Source: Nitrospirota bacterium
Lineage (GTDB): Bacteria; Nitrospinota_A; UBA7883; JACRGQ01
Assembly (NCBI GenBank): GCA_024275955.1
Contig: JAJRYD010000031.1
Coordinates: 31,150-95,149, forward strand
Length of the DNA: 64,000 nt
Direction of reading: 5' to 3'
Shown here: positions 24,555 to 32,293 of the stretch, one piece after another
Position numbering within the stretch: position 1 is the stretch's first letter
Layout: the number at the start of each line of letters is the position of its first letter
Program-made: the position numbers and the translations under genes
The notes under the pieces: generated by a model
The model's database searches: none
Told to the model about the DNA's origin: nothing
Seen by the model: only the letters and a program-made list of their open reading frames with translations

Positions 24555-25381
24555 TTCCCGCCTTCCGTAATACCAGCGAAATCTATGATGCTTCCGTAAT
24601 AGAGAGAAGGGTCGGATTCGTACATATCGACATGTCCGGCATTTTCGAATGTTACAAACTTTTTTGGTTCGTTTGCTTCCTCAAACAGTTTTAGCGAGTG
24701 GCGGTAATTTATTACGTTGTCGTTTTTGCCGTGAATGAGAAGAAGAGGGACCTTTAGTTTTTTTATTTCTAGCCCGTTATTAAGGGCGGATGATGCCAGT
24801 ATCCATATAGGCAGAGGCGAAAAGATATCTTTTGCAATTTCTTTAATGGAGTAGAAACAGCCTTCCATTATTACTCCGGCAGATTCGCGCATATTCGCAA
24901 GCTTTAGCGCCGGCGCGCCTCCGAGAGACTGCCCGATGATGATTATATTCTCAGGCCCAACCCCTTTTTTGTTTATCATAAAATCGTACGCCGCTAAACT
25001 ATCTTCCACTATCCCGTCTTTAGTGGGGTTTCCTTCGCTTTTTCCATAACCGCGAAAGTCGAAAATAAAGACTGCGAAGCGGTGTTCAAGATACCCTTTT
25101 ATTACGGGAAGCCTGTCGGAGATGTTTCCGGCATTGCCATGAATGTAGAGAATCGTTTTGCCGTTGCTGTTTGCCGAATTGAAAAACCAGCCATGTATTT
25201 TTTCTTTATCTGTTCCGACTTCAAGAAAGATATCTTCCGCCGTAAGGCCGATATCTTTAGGCAGGATGGTAAAATCTTTATCGGGGTAGAAAAGAGCTTT
25301 CGACTCGTACCATCTGCCGAAAATGAACATAAGAGTGACAGCAATAAAAATAGCCGAGATAGTATCTACTCCGTACCGCAT
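24551..25381 (-). CDS. Alpha/beta hydrolase, BEM46-like, membrane-anchored
   Basis: A 276-residue serine hydrolase with an N-terminal membrane anchor (about residues 8-22, TISAIFIAVTLMFIFG). The oxyanion HGNAGN motif is near residue 80, the nucleophile is in GQSLGGAPAL near residue 150, and the acid and His lie in HGKNDNVI (near 215) and ENAGHVDM (near 245). It belongs to the BEM46/YfhR type of unknown substrate. It is the first gene of the reverse-strand operon hydrolase, two DUF1538, PII-like, CBS, PQ-loop. Confidence 0.82.
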   Translation of the reverse strand: MRYGVDTISAIFIAVTLMFIFGRWYESKALFYPDKDFTILPKDIGLTAEDIFLEVGTDKEKIHGWFFNSANSNGKTILYIHGNAGNISDRLPVIKGYLEHRFAVFIFDFRGYGKSEGNPTKDGIVEDSLAAYDFMINKKGVGPENIIIIGQSLGGAPALKLANMRESAGVIMEGCFYSIKEIAKDIFSPLPIWILASSALNNGLEIKKLKVPLLLIHGKNDNVINYRHSLKLFEEANEPKKFVTFENAGHVDMYESDPSLYYGSIIDFAGITEGGK

Positions 25382-25628
25382 CCGTCAATAGTACTCCATT
25401 CCACACCTGCATTGCGGGTTTGCTTCTTGCAGGCGGCCACGCAAGGGCGTGGAGCGAGTAGTCGCAATGCGGAAGATATGGTTTGTAGAAATTCTATAGA
25501 ATCTTTGGCAACCGCACAGTCGCCGCCTTTGGCTCTGTTCTCTCTGGTTTCTCGCCTGCGAGATGCGCATCACCTGCAAGGTGTCAGGAACAGGTAGAAT
25601 TGCCAGCCTGCTTATCGTTAGGCTATAG
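25382..25628. other. Hairpin-rich non-coding island
   Basis: No gene was seen between the hydrolase start and MITE copy D. The stretch has many short inverted repeats, for example CACGC/GCGTG near 25440 and CTCGCCTGCGAG near 25553, and holds copy 2 of the second dispersed repeat. The hydrolase operon promoter should lie at its left end on the reverse strand. Confidence 0.5.
25437..25521 (+). repeat. Dispersed hairpin repeat, copy 2
   Basis: CCACGCAAGGGCGTGGAGC, then a spacer, GTAGAAATTCTA and CTTTGGC. The blocks line up with CCACGCAACGGCGTGGAGC, CAGAAATTCTA and CTTTAGCC at 46723-46808 in the same order and orientation. Confidence 0.45.
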
Positions 25629-25758
25629 GAGCCTGTTGCCGAATGAGATAAATTTGATTTTTCTACAAATTACCAATCTCTAAAGGCTTTATTTTTAAGA
25701 AGTTGGAAAATGAACTTCTTCTTAAAATTCTCAAAAAAACTCTTTTGGAAACAGTCCC
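25629..25758 (-). mobile_element. MITE-like element, copy D
   Basis: A 130-bp copy in reverse orientation: left end GAGCCTGTTGCC, right end GGAAACAGTCCC. TATAG flanks it exactly on both sides (25624-25628 and 25759-25763). It ends 92 bases before the proB start, so the proB promoter region may include its right end. Confidence 0.82.
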
Positions 25759-25850
25759 TATAGGTATAGTCTTTGTCGGCAATGACAAGATAGAGCGTTG
25801 CCTCATTCACCAGCGCCTCACCTGTGAGGTGTGTGGTAGGCTGTTTTGTT

Positions 25851-26996
25851 ATGAGTATGGAAAAAAGGCTCGGTATTCTGGAAGGGATAAAGAGGGTCGT
25901 TATAAAGATAGGGAGCGGCGTTTTAAGCTCTGGCGATGGGAGAGGCCTGTCGGTTGAAACTTTGGAGAGACTTGTAGGCGATATCTGCCACCTAGAGGCG
26001 GATCGCCGGTTTCAGGTTGTTCTTGTTGCCTCTGGGGCGGTGATGGCAGGTTCCCGCATGCTTAGCCTTAAACAGGAGCATCTCTCTATCCCTATCAAAC
26101 AGGCTTGTGCGGCGGTAGGACAGGTGAAGCTGATAAACAGTTTCGATGCCGCTTTTGCAGGGAGAGGCAAGAAGGTAGGGCAGATACTTCTTACCCACGA
26201 TGATATTTCCAACAGAAGGCGATACCTGAACGCTAGAAATACGATGACCTCTCTTTTTAACCTCGGCGTTTTGCCGGTTATAAATGAAAACGATTCGGCG
26301 GCGGTGCATGAGATAAAGTTTGGCGACAACGACACACTCGCCGCTATGGTTACTTCTATAGCCGATGCCGACCTTTTGCTGATACTCTCCGACGTTGACG
26401 GCCTTTTTGACAGCGACCCGAACAAAAACAGCTCTGCGAAACTTATCGAAGATGTCTCGGACATAGACGACGATATAAAATTGATTGCCGGAGAGAGCAG
26501 TTCTACCACAGGCGTTGGAGGAATGAAGTCTAAAATTATCGCGGCGCAGACAGCTTGCGTCTACGGCATCCCTACATGGATTATCAGCGGGAAGGCAAAA
26601 GACTCCATAGCACGCGCGCTTAGGGAGGGGAAAGGTGGAACCTTTTTCCATCCGCGTGAAAAGAAAGTTGCCAGACGAAAGCATTGGATAGGGCATATAC
26701 TAAAACCGAGCGGCAGGCTACTGCTGGACGATGGCGCGAAAAAGGCTGTAATAGACAGCGGAAAATCGCTACTGCCTTCCGGCATTAAACATGTTGATGG
26801 AAGGTTCGAATCGGGCGAGTCGGTTTCGCTTATAGGGGAGGATGGAAAGGAGTTTGCTAGGGGGCTTGTAAACTACCATGCTTTTGAACTGGAGAAGATA
26901 AAAGGAAAGAGGTCGGATAAAATAGAGGCTCTGCTCGGCTACAAATCGTACGACGAGGTTATACATAGGGACGACCTTGTGCTGACAGGTTTTTAA
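25851..26996 (+). CDS. proB: Glutamate 5-kinase with PUA domain
   Basis: A 381-residue cytoplasmic enzyme for the first step of proline synthesis. The amino-acid kinase domain (about residues 10-260) has VVIKIGSGVL, VASGAVMAG, LPVINENDSAA with FGDNDTLAA, and VGGMKSKIIAA. A C-terminal PUA domain follows (about 285-370, SGRLLLDDGAKKAV). The frame opens at 25824, but the ATG at 25851 fits the family start and has GGTAGG upstream. proA follows 20 bases later, so the proline pathway is co-transcribed. It is preceded by MITE copy D. Confidence 0.94.
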   Translation: MSMEKRLGILEGIKRVVIKIGSGVLSSGDGRGLSVETLERLVGDICHLEADRRFQVVLVASGAVMAGSRMLSLKQEHLSIPIKQACAAVGQVKLINSFDAAFAGRGKKVGQILLTHDDISNRRRYLNARNTMTSLFNLGVLPVINENDSAAVHEIKFGDNDTLAAMVTSIADADLLLILSDVDGLFDSDPNKNSSAKLIEDVSDIDDDIKLIAGESSSTTGVGGMKSKIIAAQTACVYGIPTWIISGKAKDSIARALREGKGGTFFHPREKKVARRKHWIGHILKPSGRLLLDDGAKKAVIDSGKSLLPSGIKHVDGRFESGESVSLIGEDGKEFARGLVNYHAFELEKIKGKRSDKIEALLGYKSYDEVIHRDDLVLTGF

Positions 26997-27016
26997 GTAA
27001 CAGCTTGGAGACAGGT

Positions 27017-28258
27017 ATGGATATTGAAGAGGTAGGGAAAAAGGCTAGAAAGGCGGCGCGCCTGTTGGCGCTTCTTGATTCCAAAGCGAAAAATAGGGCG
27101 CTGGAGCTTATGGCCGGCTCGCTTGTAAAAAATGCTGAAACTATAATATCGGAAAACGGCAAAGATATAGCCCTAGCCGAAAAGAATAACCTTACCCCCG
27201 CGATGATAGACAGGCTTATCCTGAACACGAAGAGAATAGAAGATATCGCCGAAGGTATACGGCAGATAATATCTCTTGCAGATCCTGTAGGCAAGGTTTA
27301 TGACAAGAAGGTTAGGCCCAATGGGCTAAAGGTTGCGAGGGTTAGAATACCTATAGGTGTTTTTGGGATAATTTACGAGTCTCGTCCGAATGTTACCGCC
27401 GATGCCGCCGCGCTTTGTCTAAAGTCCGGCAACGCAGTTATTTTACGGGGCGGGAAGGAAGCGTTTCACTCTAACATGGCGATAGCCTCTGCTCTTTCCT
27501 CTTCGCTAAAGGAGGCTCGTCTGCCGGAAGATGCTATACAGTTTATAGATACGACCGACCGTAGCGCCGTGCTTGGCATGTTGAAGATGAACAGGTATAT
27601 AGATATCATAATTCCGCGCGGCGGATCTGAGCTTATACGCTTTGTTTCGGAAAACTCTACCATTCCTGTAGTGAAGCATGATGCTGGCATCTGCTCTGTT
27701 TATATAGACGAAGGGGCCGATTTTGAAAAGGCTAAAAATATAGCGGTAAATTCTAAGGTACAAAGGCCCGGTGTCTGCAACTCAGCCGAAACTTTGCTGG
27801 TGCATTCTGCTTGGGCATCTAATCTGCCGAAACTTATGGAAGCTTTTGAGGCCGAAGGGGTAGAAATCCGAGGATGCGAAAGAACGGTAGAAGCATACCG
27901 ATCCGCAACGCGCGCGACAGATGAAGATTGGGATTCCGAATACCTTGCGCTTGTGATGGCGGTTAAGATGGTCGATTCGATGGAAGAGGCTATAGACCAT
28001 ATCGAAAACCACGGCTCGCATCATACCGATGTGATTGTCACCGAATCTGATGAAAGGGCCGAGCAGTTTGTAAAGGCTGTAGATTCATCGGCGGTAATCG
28101 TGAACGCCTCTACAAGGTTTAACGATGGGGGGCAGTTCGGTCTTGGTGCCGAGATGGGGATAAGCACCCAGAAACTGCATTGCAGAGGCCCTATGGGGCT
28201 TGAAGAGCTTACCACCTACAAGTTCGTCGCTACCGGCAACGGGCAGGTTAGGGGCTAG
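27017..28258 (+). CDS. proA: Gamma-glutamyl phosphate reductase
   Basis: A 413-residue aldehyde-dehydrogenase-fold enzyme that reduces gamma-glutamyl phosphate to the semialdehyde, the second step of proline synthesis. The catalytic cysteine lies in RPGVCNSAETLLVH near residue 250, IYESRPNVTADAA is near residue 115, and the C-terminal block GGQFGLGAEMGISTQKLH is present. The frame opens at a TTG at 27005, but GGAG sits 6 bases before the ATG at 27017, so I use that start. Confidence 0.94.
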   Translation: MDIEEVGKKARKAARLLALLDSKAKNRALELMAGSLVKNAETIISENGKDIALAEKNNLTPAMIDRLILNTKRIEDIAEGIRQIISLADPVGKVYDKKVRPNGLKVARVRIPIGVFGIIYESRPNVTADAAALCLKSGNAVILRGGKEAFHSNMAIASALSSSLKEARLPEDAIQFIDTTDRSAVLGMLKMNRYIDIIIPRGGSELIRFVSENSTIPVVKHDAGICSVYIDEGADFEKAKNIAVNSKVQRPGVCNSAETLLVHSAWASNLPKLMEAFEAEGVEIRGCERTVEAYRSATRATDEDWDSEYLALVMAVKMVDSMEEAIDHIENHGSHHTDVIVTESDERAEQFVKAVDSSAVIVNASTRFNDGGQFGLGAEMGISTQKLHCRGPMGLEELTTYKFVATGNGQVRG

Positions 28259-28260
28259 AT

Positions 28261-28914
28261 TTGAAAACAGGCATCTTTGGGGGGATGTTTGATCCTGTCC
28301 ATCTGGGGCATATCAACTGCGCGGAATATTCGGCATCTCTTTTTAATCTCGACAAGGTGATATTTATGCCGACAGCCAATCCGCCTCACAAGTATAGCTC
28401 TTCCGCCAGCGGTGAGCAGAGATACGAAATGTTAAAGATAGCGACTGCCGGCAACAGGTTGTTCGAGGTATCAAAAATGGAGCTGGAGAGGGGGGGAACG
28501 AGCTATACTATCGACACAGTAGAGGCGGTTTTGAAAGATAATTCGGGTGAGCTTTTTTTTATTCTTGGGATAGATGCCTTTGGTGATATCTGTTCGTGGA
28601 AAAAGTCTGATAAGCTTTTGAAGCTGTCCAATTTTATCGTTATGGCAAGGCCCGGATGGGAAGAAGGAGAGATAATGGCAAAACTTGAGAGTGGTTTTAA
28701 TGTTGATGTACCGCGGTTCACAAAAACTACAAAGAGCAGATGGCCCGCCTTTCAGTACGAAGGTTCAGGTTTTTCAATATTTTTTTGCTCGCCTTTTTGG
28801 CTTGACATTTCTTCGTCGATGGTCAGGAAGTTTTTAAAGAGAGGCGACAGCGTGAAAAAAATTGTTCCAGAAGCGGTAGAACAATATATTATAGACGCAG
28901 GAGTGTATAGTTAA
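28261..28914 (+). CDS. nadD: Nicotinate-nucleotide adenylyltransferase
   Basis: A 217-residue cytoplasmic enzyme of NAD synthesis (nicotinate mononucleotide to deamido-NAD). It starts at TTG two bases after the proA stop. The nucleotidyltransferase signature GGMFDPVHLGH is at residues 7-17, TANPPHK near 38, and the second motif ISSSMVRKFLKRG (family I-S-S-T-x-I-R-x-R) near residue 182. The start of rsfS overlaps its stop by one base. It is the second half of a proBA-nadD-rsfS arrangement common in bacteria. Confidence 0.92.
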   Translation: MKTGIFGGMFDPVHLGHINCAEYSASLFNLDKVIFMPTANPPHKYSSSASGEQRYEMLKIATAGNRLFEVSKMELERGGTSYTIDTVEAVLKDNSGELFFILGIDAFGDICSWKKSDKLLKLSNFIVMARPGWEEGEIMAKLESGFNVDVPRFTKTTKSRWPAFQYEGSGFSIFFCSPFWLDISSSMVRKFLKRGDSVKKIVPEAVEQYIIDAGVYS

Positions 28915-29321
28915 TGCAGGCGGTTACTGCGACGGGAGAGCCTGACAGTAAGCGAGTCGCTTGCTTGAGCCTTTGCCGTAACGCGCTTTTAGAGAAAAAG
29001 GCCGAGAAAGTCGTAGTTCTCGACCTTCGAGGGGTTTCCTCTATGGCAGATTTTTTTATAATCTGTCATGGGTCGTCCTCGCGGCAGGTGACGGCGATTT
29101 CTGATAGCTTGGAAAAGGCTGTCCGAAATAGCGGTATGAAAAATTATCATACCGAGGGTCAAAGAGGCGGCAGATGGGTGCTTGTTGATTTAGGTGATAT
29201 AGTAGTGCATGTGTTCAGCGAGGATGCTCGGGAGTTTTACGCGCTCGAAAAGCTGTGGGTTGACGCGCGGGAACTTAAGAGCAGTGAAATGAACGGAATT
29301 GGAGTGAATGATGAACAGTAA
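28914..29321 (+). CDS. rsfS: Ribosome silencing factor
   Basis: A 135-residue protein of the RsfS/YbeB/Iojap family that binds L14 and blocks joining of the 50S and 30S subunits in starvation. Signature segments are VVVLDLRGVSSMADFFIICHG, HTEGQRGGRWVLVDLGDIVVHVF and the aromatic ending FYALEKLW. It starts within the nadD stop. A short extension of ~15 residues precedes the usual start. Confidence 0.92.
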   Translation: MQAVTATGEPDSKRVACLSLCRNALLEKKAEKVVVLDLRGVSSMADFFIICHGSSSRQVTAISDSLEKAVRNSGMKNYHTEGQRGGRWVLVDLGDIVVHVFSEDAREFYALEKLWVDARELKSSEMNGIGVNDEQ

Positions 29322-29682
29322 AGAACTGAGCTTTTTAAAGTCTAAGCTTCTTACCGCGCGAAGGGAGCTTCTTGAAGGTGTTGCAAAGGTGCAGGAACAT
29401 TCTAACGAAGAGTTTAAGGGCGATCTGCCGGATCTTACCGACGAGGCTTCCCGCACTTATAACCGGCAGGTAATGCTTTCGATAGGCGAAGTTGACAGAC
29501 AACAGATTAAGCTGGTCGAGGAGGCACTAGAGCGTATCGAGAGCGGATCGGACGGAGGCTACGGTGTCTGCATAGACTGCGAGGAAGATATCCCATACAA
29601 AAGGCTTGAAGCGGCTCCTTATGTAAAGCGCTGTGTGGAGTGTAAAGAGGCCTGGGAGGAGAGTCTGAAGGCGGAGCAGTGA
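29308..29682 (+). CDS. DksA/TraR-family C4 zinc-finger protein
   Basis: A 124-residue protein with a coiled-coil hairpin (about residues 1-70) and a C4 zinc finger (CIDCEEDIPYKRLEAAPYVK followed by CVEC, near residues 88-112). DksA-type proteins bind the RNA polymerase secondary channel and work with ppGpp. The tip carries LPDLTDEAS, which has two acidic residues in the place where DksA acts. The ATG overlaps rsfS by 14 bases. The specific paralogue cannot be fixed, so no gene symbol is given. Confidence 0.85.
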   Translation: MMNSKELSFLKSKLLTARRELLEGVAKVQEHSNEEFKGDLPDLTDEASRTYNRQVMLSIGEVDRQQIKLVEEALERIESGSDGGYGVCIDCEEDIPYKRLEAAPYVKRCVECKEAWEESLKAEQ

Positions 29683-29695
29683 CTCTAAGGAGTAG

Positions 29696-31006
29696 ATGAT
29701 TTTCCGTTTACTTGTTCCTCTAATTCTTGCTTTTTCTTTTATCCTTTATCTGGGGTACCTTAATCCATCGCAGGTTACATTTATCTACGCGCCGGGCCGT
29801 TCGATGGAGATGCCTTATGTAGTGCTACTACTCTTGTCGGCTTTTGCCGGAGTTTTCTGCCTTGGCCTGTTTCTCACTGTAAGCACGCTTGGTGAATTTT
29901 TGCGCGACATCGGCAGACGGCTGAACAGGAGGAAGCAGGAGAAGGTCGAAAAACTGCTTTTCGATACGAGGATGAAAGTAGAGAGCGGCGAGATGGAAAA
30001 GGCTCTTAAAATAGTGGAAAAAGTTTTTTCAAAAGACTCTAAAAACCTCGAAGCGCTACTGCTTAAAGGAAAGATTCTAAGAGATATAGGAAAAACAAAA
30101 GAAGCTGTAGCTGTCCATTCTCTTGCCCTTGCCCTGTACCCCACAGAAACAGACCTGATACTTCAGCTTAAAGAGGATTATATCTCTGTCGGTCATCTGG
30201 ATGCCGCGTACAAAATGCTTGAGATGGCAAGAGGAAGAAAGCCAGATGATGCCGGCATAATAATTCAGATGAGAGAGATTGCCGAAAAAAAATCGGATTT
30301 AAAGCATGCCGTCGTTCTACAAAGAGAGGCTCTCAAACGCTTAAAGGGGACAGAGCGGATTGGAGACGAAAAACGGAAACTGGCAGAGCTTTACTGTGTT
30401 CACGCCCGCTTTCTTCTTGGCAAGGGCGATGTGAAAGGCTCTAAGGCCGAGCTTCATCTTGCGATGAAATCTTCTCACGGCTTTATTCCCGCTTCTGTTA
30501 TGCTCGCGCGTCTGGCTGTGGAGGAATCGAAAATTAAAGATGCGGAGAAAGTATTAAAAAAAGAGTTCAAGCAGAGTTATTCAATCGCTTTGCTTAGAAT
30601 ACTAGAGGCTATCTATCGGTCAAACGGGCAGGAAGAAAAGATAGAAGATCTTTACGATTGGGGCAGATCGGTTATGGCCAACAGCCCCGATGCCAAGTAC
30701 CTTCTTCTTTTTATCGCTATGGCGCAGATAGAAAAAAGAGATTTCACGCAGGCAAACGGCACGCTTAGCCGTGCCGGCCGGTTTTTTTCCGAGACTGTTC
30801 TATTTCACCTAGCGCTGGGGGTTGTAGAGGCTGGGATGTCGGAAAACGGTTCGCAGGCTCCAGAGCAGTTTGTGAAAGCTCTTGAAATTGAGTGGGAACG
30901 GTTTCTTGAATTCAGGTGTGACAACTGCGGATACGAATCTGCCGATTATTTTATCGTTTGCGATTCATGCGGTAAGTGGAGTAGCGGCGTGGCAAAGTTT
31001 CGGTAA
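29696..31006 (+). CDS. LapA-LapB-like fusion: membrane anchor, TPRs, zinc ribbon
   Basis: A 436-residue protein. Residues 1-75 hold two membrane segments and the LapA/DUF1049 pattern (a first helix, then NPSQVTFIYAP, then a second helix). After a basic linker come about eight TPR-like repeats (about 85-385), and the end is a rubredoxin-like zinc ribbon (CDNCGYES followed by CDSCGKW, near residues 407-430). That is LapB (YciM), which controls LpxC turnover and LPS synthesis; LapA is normally a separate small protein. The ribosome site AAGGAG precedes the ATG. It ends the proBA operon region. Confidence 0.8.
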   Translation: MIFRLLVPLILAFSFILYLGYLNPSQVTFIYAPGRSMEMPYVVLLLLSAFAGVFCLGLFLTVSTLGEFLRDIGRRLNRRKQEKVEKLLFDTRMKVESGEMEKALKIVEKVFSKDSKNLEALLLKGKILRDIGKTKEAVAVHSLALALYPTETDLILQLKEDYISVGHLDAAYKMLEMARGRKPDDAGIIIQMREIAEKKSDLKHAVVLQREALKRLKGTERIGDEKRKLAELYCVHARFLLGKGDVKGSKAELHLAMKSSHGFIPASVMLARLAVEESKIKDAEKVLKKEFKQSYSIALLRILEAIYRSNGQEEKIEDLYDWGRSVMANSPDAKYLLLFIAMAQIEKRDFTQANGTLSRAGRFFSETVLFHLALGVVEAGMSENGSQAPEQFVKALEIEWERFLEFRCDNCGYESADYFIVCDSCGKWSSGVAKFR

Positions 31007-31228
31007 AGAAGAGGATGCTATAAAACTCCATATCCTTCACGATAGCGGAGGGACAATCTCCCGCTTAGGGTGGTTCTTGTTGGCAACCGTTCCGTCCCCA
31101 CCGGCGCGGGAGGCGCTTCCCGCGGGCGGTAAACAAAATTAAAAAAAATCCAAAGCTGTATGCCATTCACGGGCGGTAGTTGCAAGCTCTGCAAAGGCCG
31201 CCTAAAGAAAAGGGTTTTTATGTTTGAT
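31007..31228. other. Hairpin-rich non-coding island
   Basis: No gene was seen. Notable stems include AGCGGAGGGA with TCTCCCGCT near 31042-31066 and GCGGGA with TCCCGC near 31106-31124. The region ends at MITE copy E. The stems may terminate the lapAB-like transcript. Confidence 0.45.
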
Positions 31229-31357
31229 GGGGCTGTTGCCCAGTGAGATGAATTTGATTTCTCTACAAGTCGCCAACCACTAAAGGCTCTATTTTTCAAA
31301 AAGTTAGGAATGAACTTCCCCTTAAAATGCTCAAAAAACTCTTTTAGAAACAGCCCA
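31229..31357 (-). mobile_element. MITE-like element, copy E
   Basis: A 129-bp copy in reverse orientation, from GGGGCTGTTGCC to AGAAACAGCCCA. TTGAT flanks it exactly (31224-31228 and 31358-31362). Its right edge lies six bases from the stop codon of the small sulfite reductase gene. Confidence 0.85.
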
Positions 31358-31363
31358 TTGATG

Positions 31364-32011
31364 CTAACGGGCTTTTAAAAACTTTAGCAAGTGGTCGATG
31401 CCGTTTTTCTCCAACAGCCGTCCTAGCCGCACAGACTGCCTGCCGTCTTTTTTAAAATAGGCGATAACTTTTTCTACTATCTCTATCGTCTCCTCTTCTG
31501 TTTTGAATGTGCCTATGCTTTTGGCTATCATAGGTCTCAGGCCGGCGGCGCCCCCGACCATAATTTCGTATCCGTCAGTACATGCCATTATGCCGATATC
31601 TTTTGTAGCCGGTTCACTGCACGAGCGGTGGCACCCGGCTACACCTATTACCAGCTTCGAGGGAACCGGAGCTTTGCGGAATTTTTCGTCGAGTTTAGCC
31701 GCTAGGCTTATTACCGGCTGTTTGAAGTTTTGGCAAAAAGTTTCGGCAGAGCAGAGCTTTACAGGGCGTATATGCTTTGCCTTAAAGTCGTTTGCATCCC
31801 ACCTTAGCTTTTCGGCTTTTTCGCCGCTTAAAGGGCCGGTTTCATCCCATACAAAAACCATCTCCCCGCCCAGCTTTACCGTTTTGGCGCCTTCGTTTTT
31901 AAGCGTTTCCACAAGCTCTAAAAGCTCTCCTATAGAGAATACCCCTTGCGGAATGTAGGGGGAGTAGGTAGTTTTTCTGCCTGTTTTTTTATCTTTTTTA
32001 TTTTCGTCCAT
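31364..32011 (-). CDS. Small assimilatory-type siroheme sulfite reductase
   Basis: A 215-residue protein with the siroheme/4Fe-4S half of sulfite and nitrite reductases. C-x5-C (CSAETFC, near residue 93) and C-x3-C (CHRSC, near residue 133) supply the cluster and siroheme ligands, and GIMACTDGYEIMVGGAAGLR is the usual following block. The size fits the small sulfite reductases known from anaerobes rather than the larger assimilatory enzymes. I prefer the ATG at 32011 because AAGG precedes it; the frame opens at 32050. It has no operon partner, and its stop adjoins MITE copy E. Confidence 0.75.
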   Translation of the reverse strand: MDENKKDKKTGRKTTYSPYIPQGVFSIGELLELVETLKNEGAKTVKLGGEMVFVWDETGPLSGEKAEKLRWDANDFKAKHIRPVKLCSAETFCQNFKQPVISLAAKLDEKFRKAPVPSKLVIGVAGCHRSCSEPATKDIGIMACTDGYEIMVGGAAGLRPMIAKSIGTFKTEEETIEIVEKVIAYFKKDGRQSVRLGRLLEKNGIDHLLKFLKAR

Positions 32012-32293
32012 TTTTTTGCCTTGAGATAATCTATACGGAAAACAGCACAAAAGGAATGATTTATGTCATTTGGGTGGTTTTGGTTGATGTAAGAGCCTCG
32101 CTTTAACCCACAATTTTTTTGCCGTCTGATTGATTTCATTTAAAGAAATATTGGTTCAAACCGTATCAGTGCGGCTTAAGCTCATCATAGATTTTTCGAC
32201 AAAAACAGTTTGAGGAGCGACTGATAAGGTGCATCCCTTTTTATCGGCAAGGAACTTTAGTTCCTTAATCATAGGCTCTGGGAGCCTGAGCGG

